DNA of 64,000 bases from Lachnospiraceae bacterium JLR.KK008 (GTDB lineage Bacteria > Bacillota > Clostridia > Lachnospirales > Lachnospiraceae), in NCBI GenBank assembly GCA_037015955.1, contig CP143548.1:1016001-1080000 (forward strand), written 5' to 3'. Positions 1 to 8,830 of the stretch are shown one piece after another. A model generated the notes under the pieces. That model did no database searches, was not told where the DNA came from, and saw only the letters and a list, made by a program, of their open reading frames with translations. The translations under genes were made by a program, and so were the position numbers. How positions within the stretch are numbered: the stretch's first letter is position 1; every line of letters starts with the position of its first letter.

Positions 1-125
1 TGTGCAGCGTGACGAAACCAAAAAGAAAAGCAGGCTTTTTCTTCCGCAAAAACATGAAAGTCAGACACGCCGGACATTTCGATGAGCCTGTGAATACAAA
101 AGCCATGTTCCGCAAAGGCTTCCAT
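1..125 (-). CDS. Partial small protein downstream of the tape measure gene
   Basis: An open frame on the minus strand begins with an ATG at 125 and runs off the left edge after about 41 codons; the visible N-terminus starts MEAFAEHGFC. It lies 90 bases downstream of the TMP stop on the same strand, where a distal tail or baseplate gene is usually found in tailed phages. I do not recognise the family. A GGAGATGAGA stretch 10-20 bases upstream could serve as the ribosome binding site. The missing part leaves open whether it is an intact gene. Confidence 0.35.
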   Translation of the reverse strand, partial: MEAFAEHGFCIHRLIEMSGVSDFHVFAEEKACFSFWFRHAA

Positions 126-215
126 GGTTTTACAGTCTCATCTCCATGGCGGTCAAATGCCTTTCTTTGTTTTTGTGGAAGAATTGATTGCGTTTCGTAA
201 ATACCTTTTGTTCCC

Positions 216-3200
216 TTACCTGCTAATCATACTTTTCTGGTATGCCTTCATCGCCAGTCCGGTAAATTCATGTTCCAGTGCGATTCCTACCTGTTTCATT
301 ACCTGTTGGTCGGTCACGCCGGGGCAGGTGATCGTGACGCCTCCCATGTTAATGATCGGTTGCATATGATTGTTCGTAACAACAGTTGAATTGGTGATCT
401 GCCTCAGCATACTCTCCATCTGCTGTTCGTGCCGGGCCATCGCATTGACAGAGAGAAATTCCGGCCCGCCCATCCTCTGCACATACGCATCAAACCGTTT
501 CCCCATCAAGATGTCGGGATGGTCGTCGGGCAGCGGGGTGTATACATGCCCGTCAGAGCCGAGGAAGCTCCCTCTGGGATAGGGATTGCCGTTTTTATCC
601 AGCATGACGGCGCCGTCTCTGTCCCTGAGCAGCCCATCGTTTTGTTCGATGACCGTATCCTGTCCGGTTTTCAGCCCGGTGATCGTATCCAGCAGCTTTT
701 GGAACTGCTCGCTGTCCCACAGCTCGCGGATACTGCCCTCCAGTACGCTGACGGAGGAGGCGTCCGCCGTTCCCGAGGCGAAGGCGCCGATCAGCTTCCC
801 GCGGCCGCCGCCCGAGGTGACGCGGTGGTATCGCTTTAGTTCTTCGGTCTGTCTGTGGTTGAAGACGATGTCTCCCTTTTTGAGCTGTACTTCCTGCGCA
901 CCGCCGGTGATCTCGTACAGCGTTCCCCCGCGGGCGATCATCTCGTTTCCCAGTTCGTTGACAAGGGAGGTCTGGTCTCTGGCAACGGCGCCGCTTCCGT
1001 CAGGGGAAGAGAGCGTGCCGTATGCGTTCGCAGCGCTGACCGGATGGGCCGCATAGCCGCTTGTTACCTTGTCGATCTTGTAGGCGCTGGTATTCTTAGC
1101 CTGCAGCTCCTTTAATGCTTTTAAGGCCGCGTTTACCATGTCAATGACTTCGTTAGCCATGTCCGTGGTCATGGTGCATACGGAGGCGCAGATGCCGTCG
1201 ATGGAAGAGGCGAAGGACTCAAAGCCGGGAATCCATTCCTCGTTTAAGGCGGCAGCGGCGGCCTGTCCTCCGGCGGTGATGGTCCCGACGATGGTGCCGT
1301 CGCCGGCGCTTTCTTTTCCGGAGGCGGAGGCATTTGCCGACGACGGGCCGAGGATGTCGGCCAGTTTTCCGCCGGTTCTCTTTTCCGGCTTTTCTGCGGA
1401 TGAGATGCCGATGATGGCCCCGAGGTCGGTGTTAAACTGGGTCCATGCGCCCGCGTATTCTGTCAGTTTCGTGTCGATGGCAGTCTTTGCAGTGTCCATG
1501 GCAGTCAGGAGAGGGGCGAAGAGGGCGTCGCAGCCTGTGGCCTGTCCGGAAGCGGTTTCCTGTCCGCTTATGGACTGGATCATGCCGTTCCAGATAGAAG
1601 GGATCTCGAGGCAGATCCCGCGGAATCTCTCGATAAAGGCATGTAACTGTCCGAGGATGCCGCCGGCTCCGTCTTCCCCTGAAAGGGCGGCGGCGAACTG
1701 CCGGGTATCAAGGGCGGGGATGGAAAGGCTCTGGACCTCGGAGGTAAGCGTATCCAGCGTTTGGGTAACTCCTTCCACCTGCTGCTGCATTTCCTGTGCG
1801 GATGCGCCCGCAGTGTGGAACTGTTCGCTGGCAGCCGTGGTGTCCGCCGCGTTTAACGCTTCCCCGATCTGCCTGGAGGAGTCGGCGGTCTGGCCGATGG
1901 CGAGGCCGAGCAGGCCGGCTTTCCCGGTCAGTTCGTCCATGGACAGTCCGGACAGGCGCATGGCGTTGTCCATAGAGACGGAGACTCCGGCAAGCTCTCC
2001 CCACTGCTGTGTGAGCGCGCCGACCGCGCCGGCTGTCACGAGGTCGATGGCCGCCTGGGTGTCGATGCAGGACTGCGCCAGTGAGGATAACAGCGCATCG
2101 CTGTGGGCGAGGATCTGGTCGGGGGCGTCCTCCCCGAACATGGCTTTGAGGTTTTCCATGGCGGCGGAGCGTTCCCTGCTGTCAAAGGCTTCGTTCCACC
2201 TGCTTTGGTAGGCTTCTATGTCGGCGATCTTTTTGTCAAAGAAGGCGTCGGATTCGTCGGCGAGCGCCTCCAGCTGTGTCTTCTGGTCTTCGAGCGCGTC
2301 GATCCCGTCTTGGATCAGGTCGATCTGCGCCTGCAAATCGGCAATCTGAATGTCTCTCTCTGCTTTGTCGACAGCCGCCTGTGCATCATCCACGTTTTGG
2401 TTTGCTTCTTTTATTTTGGAGCCGTCAACATCCCATACCATCTGCCCATCTTTATAGAGCATCTGGCTTCTTTGGTTTTTAGCACGTTCTAAGTCATAGA
2501 GAGCTTCTTCTTTACTCTTGATGGCATCCAGGAGGTTTTTCTGCCTGTCAAGCTCATCCCCTTCGTCTTTGAGGGCGTCGATCTTTAACTGGATGGCGTC
2601 TTTTTCCTTCTCCTTTGCCTTAATGGATTCTTCGATTCTGGCGATCTCATCTTCGTAGACCTTCCGCGCCTTGTCTTTTTCATCCTCTGTCTCATCAATC
2701 TGGTCATCAAGGAGGGAAGATGCGGCTTCTGCCACAGTATTTAAGTAGTTTTTTTCTTCCTGTAAGTATTTCAGTTTCGCGTCTTTTGCCTGGCCTGCAA
2801 AGTCTCTCTGGCCGGCGTAATACTTCTCGTAGAGCGCCTGCATGGCGCCCAGGTATTCGCGCTCTGTGATTACCTGATTTTCCCGGAGCTTTTCGATCTC
2901 GCCGGCCTCTAACTCATAGGCGGCCACGTGTTTGTCCTTTGCCTTCTCATGGAGTTCGTCGATCTGATGCTGCGCCTGCTCTGCCTTGTCATACCACTGT
3001 TCGTAGGTTTTGATCGCTTCCTTGAGGTCAGCGTCCGTTATGGACTCGATGGCAACGCCGCCGTTCTGGACGAGGTTTTTGTATTCATCGGATAATCCCG
3101 CGGCCTCCGCTTTTGCCATGTACTGCTTATAGGCCTGCTGCTGGAGCAGGATCTCTTCGTTAATCTTGCCGATGCTCTCGGAAAGGGCCTCGTTCTTTTC

Positions 3201-6128
3201 AATGGCGGAAGCGTAGGCGGAAGAAGCGGCTTTATCAAGGCGGGATAAGTCATCTTCGATGGCCTCGATGGCTTTGGCAATCCAGTCGAAGGTTTCCGCC
3301 GTCTCTTTCTGGGAGCGGGAAGCACCGCCTCCACTGCCTGTGCCGTTTCCTTTGGGAGCAAACTCTACGGGCTCATAGTTTAAGATGTCTTCCTTTACTT
3401 TCCCGCTGGCTTCCTTCATGCCGCGGGCCGCAAGCGCCATAGCCTGCTGTGACTCTCTGGAGCCGTCTTTCTTATACTGGGCCTGTGCCGTCTCAAACTG
3501 TGCCTTTGCATTGGCAAGGGTGACCAGGGAATCGGCGGAGATACCGGCCGCCTTTGCGAGGGACAGGATCTGGTTTACATCGGATAGGGTGCTGATGGAC
3601 GCAGAGTTTACAAGCAGCTTCTTTAACTGTAGTGTCGCAAGGGCCGCGCCGCAGTTTTCCGCCCCGCCCTGTTCCTGAATGAAATCAGCGATCTGTTCTT
3701 CCGTGGCATTGGCAAGATCGAAGCCCGCATCCGCGCATTCCTTTTTCGCGGCGGCATACTCTTCATACGTATAACCGAGGGCGGATGCCATGGCCTGTTC
3801 GCTGTTCATCACGCCAAGGGATTCTAAAAGAGACTGCATCATCAGGTACGCTTCCCCGGAGCACTGCGAGAGGGCAGGATTTAAGGAGGATACAATGTCT
3901 GTGGCGAATAAATCTATGGCTTCATGGACGTCATCTTCTGTGGAAGCGGTATCTGTCAGCACTCTTGCAAGGTTCTCAAAGGAGGCATAATCAACACTTA
4001 TATCCACGCCTTCCATGGAATTCAGGTCGTCAATGGATGATTTGATGGAATCCAGCATGGATAAGTCTACGTTTTCAAGGGTAAAACCGTCTTCTGTAAA
4101 GATGCTCTGATAAGCAGATTTCAGGGCATCGAAGGCGGGCATTAGCTGGGTGGTTAGCTGGGAGATGGTAGAAGAGACGGAGAGGGGAAGATTATTATCA
4201 TTGACGCCGGCAGTAACAGCATTTTTCTTTGCTTCTGTAAAAGCATTTACGGCTTCTGTGTAATCGGTGATTCCTTCTGTAACCTTCTGCCATAAAACCC
4301 AGTCATCCTCAGTTACCACATGTTCATTCCAGAAGTCATCAAGTTGATAACCAACAGCATTGTTGACTTCAAAGCCTCTGTCATCATGGCCATAACCGCC
4401 AAGCTGACGTTTTGCTTCGTTTAATGCTTTCTCATATCTGTCCCGGGAATCTTCTACATCGAATCCCAACGCGACACGAATCTCAAACGGATCTTTTTTC
4501 AGCAGAACAGCAATCGTGTTGATAAATCTTTCAATTTTTGTCTGGTTGTCCTGAGATAGATTCCCGGCGTCTAACAGGAATAATGCCTCAAAGTTAGATT
4601 GCAGCTTCCGTTTATCAGAATCATTAAGTCTGCCCATCGGAACAATGAACTTATCCCTGATATAAGCATATGGATCGGGGTCATATGCTTTCATGGCACT
4701 GGCATAACTGTAATCGAGGCCTTCAACAATCTGTATGGCAATATCATGCAAATCAGGGTCCAGATTCTGAAACGTTGATTTTGACTTCATAGAAGAGATT
4801 AGAAGCGGTATAAAATCTGCCCAGGCATTTTCTCCTTTCTGAATCTGCTCCTGCAGGCTCTGTTTCTGATCACTGACAGAGTCAAGGAGTGCGCTGCTTA
4901 CCTCACCAACATTGTCCTGAATAATGTTTTCTAATGCCGTTCTTTCGTCTGGTGAAAGATTGTAAGCCTGTGAATATACCTCAAAGGCACCAGTATTATC
5001 GTCCGTATTAAAATGGAATAAGGTTGAATTGTCAATTCCAAGTCCACTTAACTCAACACGTCTTTGTCCATCTAATGACTGCCAGAATTCATTGACAGAG
5101 TCCGTGAGAGAATACCAGTAATCAAGTTCCGCCTGATTATTGGTATTTCCGGCAAAAAGTAATTGATTGTTTTCGCCTGTGAGATTAATTCCGTTTTCAG
5201 CTATATCCTGTAACTTGTCCATCGCTTTACTGGAATCACTGATAGAACCGTTTAATTTATCAGTTGCTTCGTTTGCTTCTTCAACATAAGTATAGACGCC
5301 TTCAAAAGTCTCTTCGAGTCCCTGCGCAGTCCTGAAGTTGTTTAAATCTTCTTCAGTCTGTAAGAGGTCCTCTAGCTGTTCTTTTGCAGTAATACCCTTT
5401 GTGCCAAGTGCAAGAATGGAATTACCATTTTCATCAATGCCTTTTGCCAGTTCTGGGAAGGAACTGGCAAGCCGTTCATTGATGTTCAGAAACTCTTCAT
5501 AGTCCTCTGTGGATAAGGAACGGTTCTCATTGTCTGAGAGGTTTACGCCTTTTGATAATTCCTCATACCTGCCTGCCAGTTCTGATACGGTTTTCCTGTG
5601 ATCGGCAAGCGTATCGTTCCTCTGTTTGAATTCGGAGAATAGTTCAGTGGTGCGTTCTCTGGCTTTTTCCACTTTGTGGATGTAGTTGTCGAGTACTTTT
5701 GCCAGACCCTGGATTGCGACGGATGCCACGAGGAATATTCCCGCGTTGAGTGCTGTGTTAAGGAGTGTTGCTTTGATGGCGGCGAAGTCGAACATCTGTC
5801 CAGTTTTTTTTAGGTAAGCACCCAATCCTTCTACTGATGCAGACTGATTGTTGATGGTACCGCTTCCGTCCTCCAGGCTTTTGAAGTAGGAAAGGGCGGT
5901 TTCGTCACAGCCTTTTATGGATTTGGCGATTTTATCCCAATATATTTCACCAGTTGCTAAATTAGTATATTTCTCATTGCCAGTAATTGATAGCTTAGAA
6001 AATTGATCAATTATTTCTTCGTATTTGTCTAATTTAACCTTTAGTCCGTCAAATAATCCACCTAATTGTAATTTCCCATCAGAAACTTGTGCGAGCAAGA
6101 GTTCTGCTTTATCTTTTATAACTTCCAA
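216..6128 (-). CDS. Tape measure protein, C-terminal part (left copy, possible exon 2)
   Basis: This ~1970-residue protein has the make-up of a phage tail tape measure protein: a hydrophobic stretch near residues 110-135, long Ala/Glu/Gln-rich coiled coil around residues 1000-1330, a conserved SVSSTISQLTTQL segment near residue 650, and a Gly/Ser-rich linker before the tail end. TMPs set tail length and lie inside the tail tube. The frame has no good start: TAA is immediately followed by TTG GAA GTT, with no Shine-Dalgarno sequence. The usual TMP N-terminus is supplied by 7121-8353, about 1 kb upstream. I infer that the two are one gene interrupted by an insertion, the in-frame join being GGT|GAA. 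The right-hand copy (25685-31618) appears identical by eye over the first ~1080 codons, then differs in islands at about 2250-2850, 1620-1740, 1150-1440, 830-980 and 216-385. Confidence 0.85.
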   Translation of the reverse strand: MEVIKDKAELLLAQVSDGKLQLGGLFDGLKVKLDKYEEIIDQFSKLSITGNEKYTNLATGEIYWDKIAKSIKGCDETALSYFKSLEDGSGTINNQSASVEGLGAYLKKTGQMFDFAAIKATLLNTALNAGIFLVASVAIQGLAKVLDNYIHKVEKARERTTELFSEFKQRNDTLADHRKTVSELAGRYEELSKGVNLSDNENRSLSTEDYEEFLNINERLASSFPELAKGIDENGNSILALGTKGITAKEQLEDLLQTEEDLNNFRTAQGLEETFEGVYTYVEEANEATDKLNGSISDSSKAMDKLQDIAENGINLTGENNQLLFAGNTNNQAELDYWYSLTDSVNEFWQSLDGQRRVELSGLGIDNSTLFHFNTDDNTGAFEVYSQAYNLSPDERTALENIIQDNVGEVSSALLDSVSDQKQSLQEQIQKGENAWADFIPLLISSMKSKSTFQNLDPDLHDIAIQIVEGLDYSYASAMKAYDPDPYAYIRDKFIVPMGRLNDSDKRKLQSNFEALFLLDAGNLSQDNQTKIERFINTIAVLLKKDPFEIRVALGFDVEDSRDRYEKALNEAKRQLGGYGHDDRGFEVNNAVGYQLDDFWNEHVVTEDDWVLWQKVTEGITDYTEAVNAFTEAKKNAVTAGVNDNNLPLSVSSTISQLTTQLMPAFDALKSAYQSIFTEDGFTLENVDLSMLDSIKSSIDDLNSMEGVDISVDYASFENLARVLTDTASTEDDVHEAIDLFATDIVSSLNPALSQCSGEAYLMMQSLLESLGVMNSEQAMASALGYTYEEYAAAKKECADAGFDLANATEEQIADFIQEQGGAENCGAALATLQLKKLLVNSASISTLSDVNQILSLAKAAGISADSLVTLANAKAQFETAQAQYKKDGSRESQQAMALAARGMKEASGKVKEDILNYEPVEFAPKGNGTGSGGGASRSQKETAETFDWIAKAIEAIEDDLSRLDKAASSAYASAIEKNEALSESIGKINEEILLQQQAYKQYMAKAEAAGLSDEYKNLVQNGGVAIESITDADLKEAIKTYEQWYDKAEQAQHQIDELHEKAKDKHVAAYELEAGEIEKLRENQVITEREYLGAMQALYEKYYAGQRDFAGQAKDAKLKYLQEEKNYLNTVAEAASSLLDDQIDETEDEKDKARKVYEDEIARIEESIKAKEKEKDAIQLKIDALKDEGDELDRQKNLLDAIKSKEEALYDLERAKNQRSQMLYKDGQMVWDVDGSKIKEANQNVDDAQAAVDKAERDIQIADLQAQIDLIQDGIDALEDQKTQLEALADESDAFFDKKIADIEAYQSRWNEAFDSRERSAAMENLKAMFGEDAPDQILAHSDALLSSLAQSCIDTQAAIDLVTAGAVGALTQQWGELAGVSVSMDNAMRLSGLSMDELTGKAGLLGLAIGQTADSSRQIGEALNAADTTAASEQFHTAGASAQEMQQQVEGVTQTLDTLTSEVQSLSIPALDTRQFAAALSGEDGAGGILGQLHAFIERFRGICLEIPSIWNGMIQSISGQETASGQATGCDALFAPLLTAMDTAKTAIDTKLTEYAGAWTQFNTDLGAIIGISSAEKPEKRTGGKLADILGPSSANASASGKESAGDGTIVGTITAGGQAAAAALNEEWIPGFESFASSIDGICASVCTMTTDMANEVIDMVNAALKALKELQAKNTSAYKIDKVTSGYAAHPVSAANAYGTLSSPDGSGAVARDQTSLVNELGNEMIARGGTLYEITGGAQEVQLKKGDIVFNHRQTEELKRYHRVTSGGGRGKLIGAFASGTADASSVSVLEGSIRELWDSEQFQKLLDTITGLKTGQDTVIEQNDGLLRDRDGAVMLDKNGNPYPRGSFLGSDGHVYTPLPDDHPDILMGKRFDAYVQRMGGPEFLSVNAMARHEQQMESMLRQITNSTVVTNNHMQPIINMGGVTITCPGVTDQQVMKQVGIALEHEFTGLAMKAYQKSMISR

Positions 6129-6151
6129 TTATAAATTGCATATGGTACAAT
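6123..6151 (+). promoter_or_regulatory. Promoter of the antisense zinc-ribbon gene (left copy)
   Basis: TTCCAA at 6123-6128, a 17-base spacer and TACAAT at 6146-6151 precede the plus-strand zinc-ribbon gene. The right copy has the better -10 TATAAT at the same place. The -35 box overlaps the inferred start of TMP exon 2. Confidence 0.5.
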
Positions 6152-7123
6152 ACAATTAAATATCAAATGGTATGGAGATGATAATTATGAACTTTGTTGT
6201 TAAACAATGTAAAAAATGTAAAGAGATAATGGGAGCCTGTAGACCAGAAAGTTTAATACACACGGCAAATAATTGTAATGGTGAATTAGAAGAATTAAAT
6301 ATATCAGGGGATGAACTTTCAATAATTGAAGATATATCAACTGATAAAGATTTCATTCAAGCCATGATCGATCTAAAAGAAAACGACATCATAGAGTACA
6401 ATATAAAAATATCCCAGTTTAAGACTCAGCTTCAACAGCAGAAGAGTAGTAAAGCACAAACTGACAATACGCCAAGATGCCCACACTGTAAATCAACGAA
6501 TATCAAGCCAATATCCACAATAAATCGTGGTGCTTCTATTGCTATGTGGGGGATGTTCAGTAAAAAGATAAATAAGAGTTTTGAGTGTAAAAACTGTGGA
6601 TATACGTGGTGATTTTTGATAATGTACGAAGTTATCAATCATTATTATGTCTATTTTCAGTCACGAATGTTTTTGGAAGTCATCCGGTAGCATAAAAATA
6701 AAACGCACTATTTTTAACGCGCCGCATAGTTGCGGTGAACTTTTTCACTGTCACGCTCAATGACAGGCTGTTGACCATGCCTTCGTGGGTATCAATTCAT
6801 TCATACCTACGTCCTCTTGGTGGCCGATGGGAGCGGCACTTACTCCGGTAGAGCAGTACGCCTCTCTGCAAGTTGGGTCATCATGCTAAATGATGAGTCA
6901 CATGAGCCGTTCTTGTCCTTGTCCGGTTCTTGCGATATCCGGAAACTGCGTAGTTCACACACAGTCATATCAGAGGTCTGCGATGTAGCGGTCGCAGTTG
7001 ATTTTTCTAATATACCCTTCCATATATTTCTATACGGTTCTTAGTGTTTTACACAAGGATTCCCGCCTCGTCACGGGGTATATACTGAGCCTCGCACAAT
7101 TTGCGTTAAAATCTGATTCGCTA
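6126..7123 (-). other. Group I-like intron candidate interrupting the tape measure gene (left copy)
   Basis: Read on the minus strand, the upstream TMP frame ends AAG CTG GGT and then TAG, and the downstream TMP frame resumes at GAA GTT after a terminal G. The six bases CTGGGT before the break pair fully with GCTCAG inside the insert (7085-7090), with a U-G wobble at the junction. That is the geometry of a group I P1 helix. The context AATTGTGCGAGGCTCAGTAT resembles my recollection of the 5' end of the phage T4 td intron. Bases ~6690-7123 are rich in perfect hairpins, for example CTGTCA/TGACAG, GTGAA/TTCAC, CCGCA/TGCGG and CTGCGA/TCGCAG. No homing endonuclease is seen; the insert carries an antisense zinc-ribbon gene instead. 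I could not assign a complete P3-P9 core, so another large structured RNA remains possible. Confidence 0.5.
6187..6612 (+). CDS. Zinc-ribbon protein encoded antisense inside the TMP insertion
   Basis: A protein of about 141 residues with two CxxC pairs near each end: QCKKCK at the N-terminus with a possible C/H partner pair further on, and a C-terminal ribbon CPHC...CKNCGYTW. The C-terminal half has a hydrophobic segment GASIAMWGMFSKK typical of small Bacillota phage zinc-ribbon proteins of unknown role. The start at 6187 is chosen because GGAGATG precedes it at good spacing; an in-frame ATG at 6172 lacks a site. It runs against the TMP gene and has its own promoter. A TTGATAA/TTATCAA hairpin follows the stop. 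Function is unknown; control of the host tail gene or superinfection interference are guesses only. Confidence 0.7.
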   Translation: MNFVVKQCKKCKEIMGACRPESLIHTANNCNGELEELNISGDELSIIEDISTDKDFIQAMIDLKENDIIEYNIKISQFKTQLQQQKSSKAQTDNTPRCPHCKSTNIKPISTINRGASIAMWGMFSKKINKSFECKNCGYTW

Positions 7124-8353
7124 ACCCAGCTTTTTTGCACCTAGTAGTCCTCCGGCAATCATGCCGATAGGTTTTAAGGAACCGAACGCCTTAACGATGT
7201 TATCAACCGCAGTTACGGCTGTTGTCCCGAGGTCAACAAACCACTTTATGAGATTGGAGTCCAGAAACGTTTTTGACAACCGCTGGAGGGAGCCTTCAAA
7301 GTTCTCAACCCGTCCATGGATGCTGTTTATGTATTTCTCGTTTTCTGCATTCGCGCTTCCGAAACTGTCGGAGGCGGATTGTACGGCGTCTCTGACCCCT
7401 TCCCAGTTCTGCATGAGGGCGAGAAAGACTTCCTCCTGCCCGGCGCCCGCGGCGTCAACTGCCAATGCGTTTTTTGTATTTTGATCGAGCGTATCCCAGA
7501 TGCTGGCAGTATCGTTAAGGATATCATAAATATTTCTCAGTTCTTCTCCGCCATCTGCCTGAGCTGCCTGCATCCGGGAGAAAATGGCAGCCTGGCCTGC
7601 GGCTGCCGTCTCCATGTCCCCAAGGATTTCATAACCGCCGGCCAGTGTTCCGAGCATCTGTTCCAAAGACATTCCGGACTGACCGGCGGCGGCAGACAAT
7701 CTTGCGGCGCCGTCAATCAGGTGATCAAAATCTATGGCTTTTGTATTGGAAAGATGTGCCACGGCATCGTTGATATTTGCGGCGAACTCCGGGCTCTCGT
7801 TATGAAACCCTTTCATAATGTGAATCAGGCTGTCTGCGGCCTGTCCGGCGTCCATGAGGTTTCCTGACAGGCCGGCTGTCTTTAAGGCTTCTTCGGCATA
7901 GGCCATGCTGTCGGAAATCGTATAACCCGCGCGTTTAAAATCCGCCGCGGCATCAAGAACATCGGCGCCGGTTCTTGCCAGGCGTTTTCCTGACGCAGAT
8001 GCCTGATCCGTCACTTTATCAAGCTGATCCGCGGTCAGGGCAGCCCCCTTTTCCAATTCTGTGAGGGCAGCGTCTATCTTTGATACATTGGCAGCCATTG
8101 CCGCCGCGCCGTGGACAAGGTTCGCAATCATGCCTGGTACTTTTGCGTTTGCCTTTCCGCCAGCCTTGTCGACCGTTTGACTCAAAGCGGCTTCTAACTG
8201 CTTCGTAATGTGAGAAAGACTTTTCGGGTCCGGTTCCACTTGAACCTTCAATTTGTCAAGCTGATTTTGTATTTTCTTAATATCAGCATTAAGATTCTTT
8301 TTTGATTTTACTTCATCCAGTTTTGCCTGGAGCAGTAGGAGAGATTCATTCAC
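7121..8353 (-). CDS. Tape measure protein, N-terminal part (left copy, possible exon 1)
   Basis: The 410-residue product starts with GTG, ten bases after AAAAGGAGG. It has a coiled-coil N-terminus (MNESLLLLQAKLDEV), then the conserved globular domain of TP901-type tail tape measure proteins (MAYAEEALKTAGL, a hydrophobic QMLGTLAGGYEILG stretch and KFLDSNLIKWFVDLG-like end), finishing at the hydrophobic GMIAGGLLGAKKLG where TMPs normally continue into membrane-like helices. TAG follows directly at the insertion junction. It is near-identical to 32605-33837 apart from a divergent patch at about 7225-7330. A terminator sits just upstream of its ribosome binding site, so in this copy it needs its own promoter or read-through. 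Confidence 0.8.
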   Translation of the reverse strand: MNESLLLLQAKLDEVKSKKNLNADIKKIQNQLDKLKVQVEPDPKSLSHITKQLEAALSQTVDKAGGKANAKVPGMIANLVHGAAAMAANVSKIDAALTELEKGAALTADQLDKVTDQASASGKRLARTGADVLDAAADFKRAGYTISDSMAYAEEALKTAGLSGNLMDAGQAADSLIHIMKGFHNESPEFAANINDAVAHLSNTKAIDFDHLIDGAARLSAAAGQSGMSLEQMLGTLAGGYEILGDMETAAAGQAAIFSRMQAAQADGGEELRNIYDILNDTASIWDTLDQNTKNALAVDAAGAGQEEVFLALMQNWEGVRDAVQSASDSFGSANAENEKYINSIHGRVENFEGSLQRLSKTFLDSNLIKWFVDLGTTAVTAVDNIVKAFGSLKPIGMIAGGLLGAKKLG

Positions 8354-8388
8354 AGATACAGGTACCTCCTTTTTGTTTTTTGAGATGT

Positions 8389-8416
8389 AAAAAGCGTGCC
8401 GTTTTTTGCGGCACGC
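8389..8416 (-). terminator. Rho-independent terminator upstream of the left TMP start
   Basis: On the minus strand GCGTGCCG, a six-A loop and CGGCACGC form an eight-base stem followed by TTTTT. The same unit recurs at 21091-21118 and 22613-22640. Here it lies only 35 bases before the GTG start of the TMP N-terminal gene. Confidence 0.75.
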
Positions 8417-8639
8417 CGTAAGGGTTATTGGGTTTCTATAGAAGAGCAGGGGACCGGCGGCTGTCTGTGCATCAAAATATCCGCAGGGCTGTCCTGCGCT
8501 TTTGATTTCAGATTTTGACTGTCACAAGTGTGTAGGAGCACCGTTACACGGCAAACGCGAAAGAACAGACCGTGAACAAAAATCACGCTTCTGATATGGC
8601 AGGGCAGAGAGCTGGAAAGTTTTCGGGTTTGCGACTTGC

Positions 8640-8830
8640 GGAGGATATTGGTATTTTCCATTGTCCTGTTCGATACCAGCAGTTTCCGGACAGGGAGGTC
8701 CGGAAAAGGGCTGCCTGAGCCCGGATGGCGAATGCAGACCGTCTGCGTCGCTGTCCTTGATACCAAAAAGCATGACTCTACTGCGACATATTCTGTCAGC
8801 ACAGGCAGGACAATCTGAAAATACCATATC
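8640..8830. repeat. Left arm of a ~160 bp imperfect inverted repeat
   Basis: The reverse complement of this stretch matches 20895-21060 at roughly four bases in five by eye, including the shared run GACAGCGACGCAGACGGTCT and the palindromic CCGGACNTCCNTGTCCGG. The two arms point toward each other and enclose about 12 kb of extra TMP pieces and a tail module. Small open frames in this stretch on both strands look fortuitous. Confidence 0.6.

Noticed and set aside
1138-2211. Long plus-strand open frame (357 codons) opposite the tape measure gene
   Set aside because: It is the GC-rich third-position shadow of the TMP coding strand, has no ribosome binding site and biased composition (Ala, Ser, Pro, Met). 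Its counterpart at 26961-27701 behaves the same way.
6640-7123. Group II intron
   Set aside because: GTGCG occurs 20 bases into the insert, but no domain V hairpin (34 bases with GAGCCG...CGGTTC) at the right place and no reverse transcriptase are visible. The P1-like pairing at the junction favours group I.
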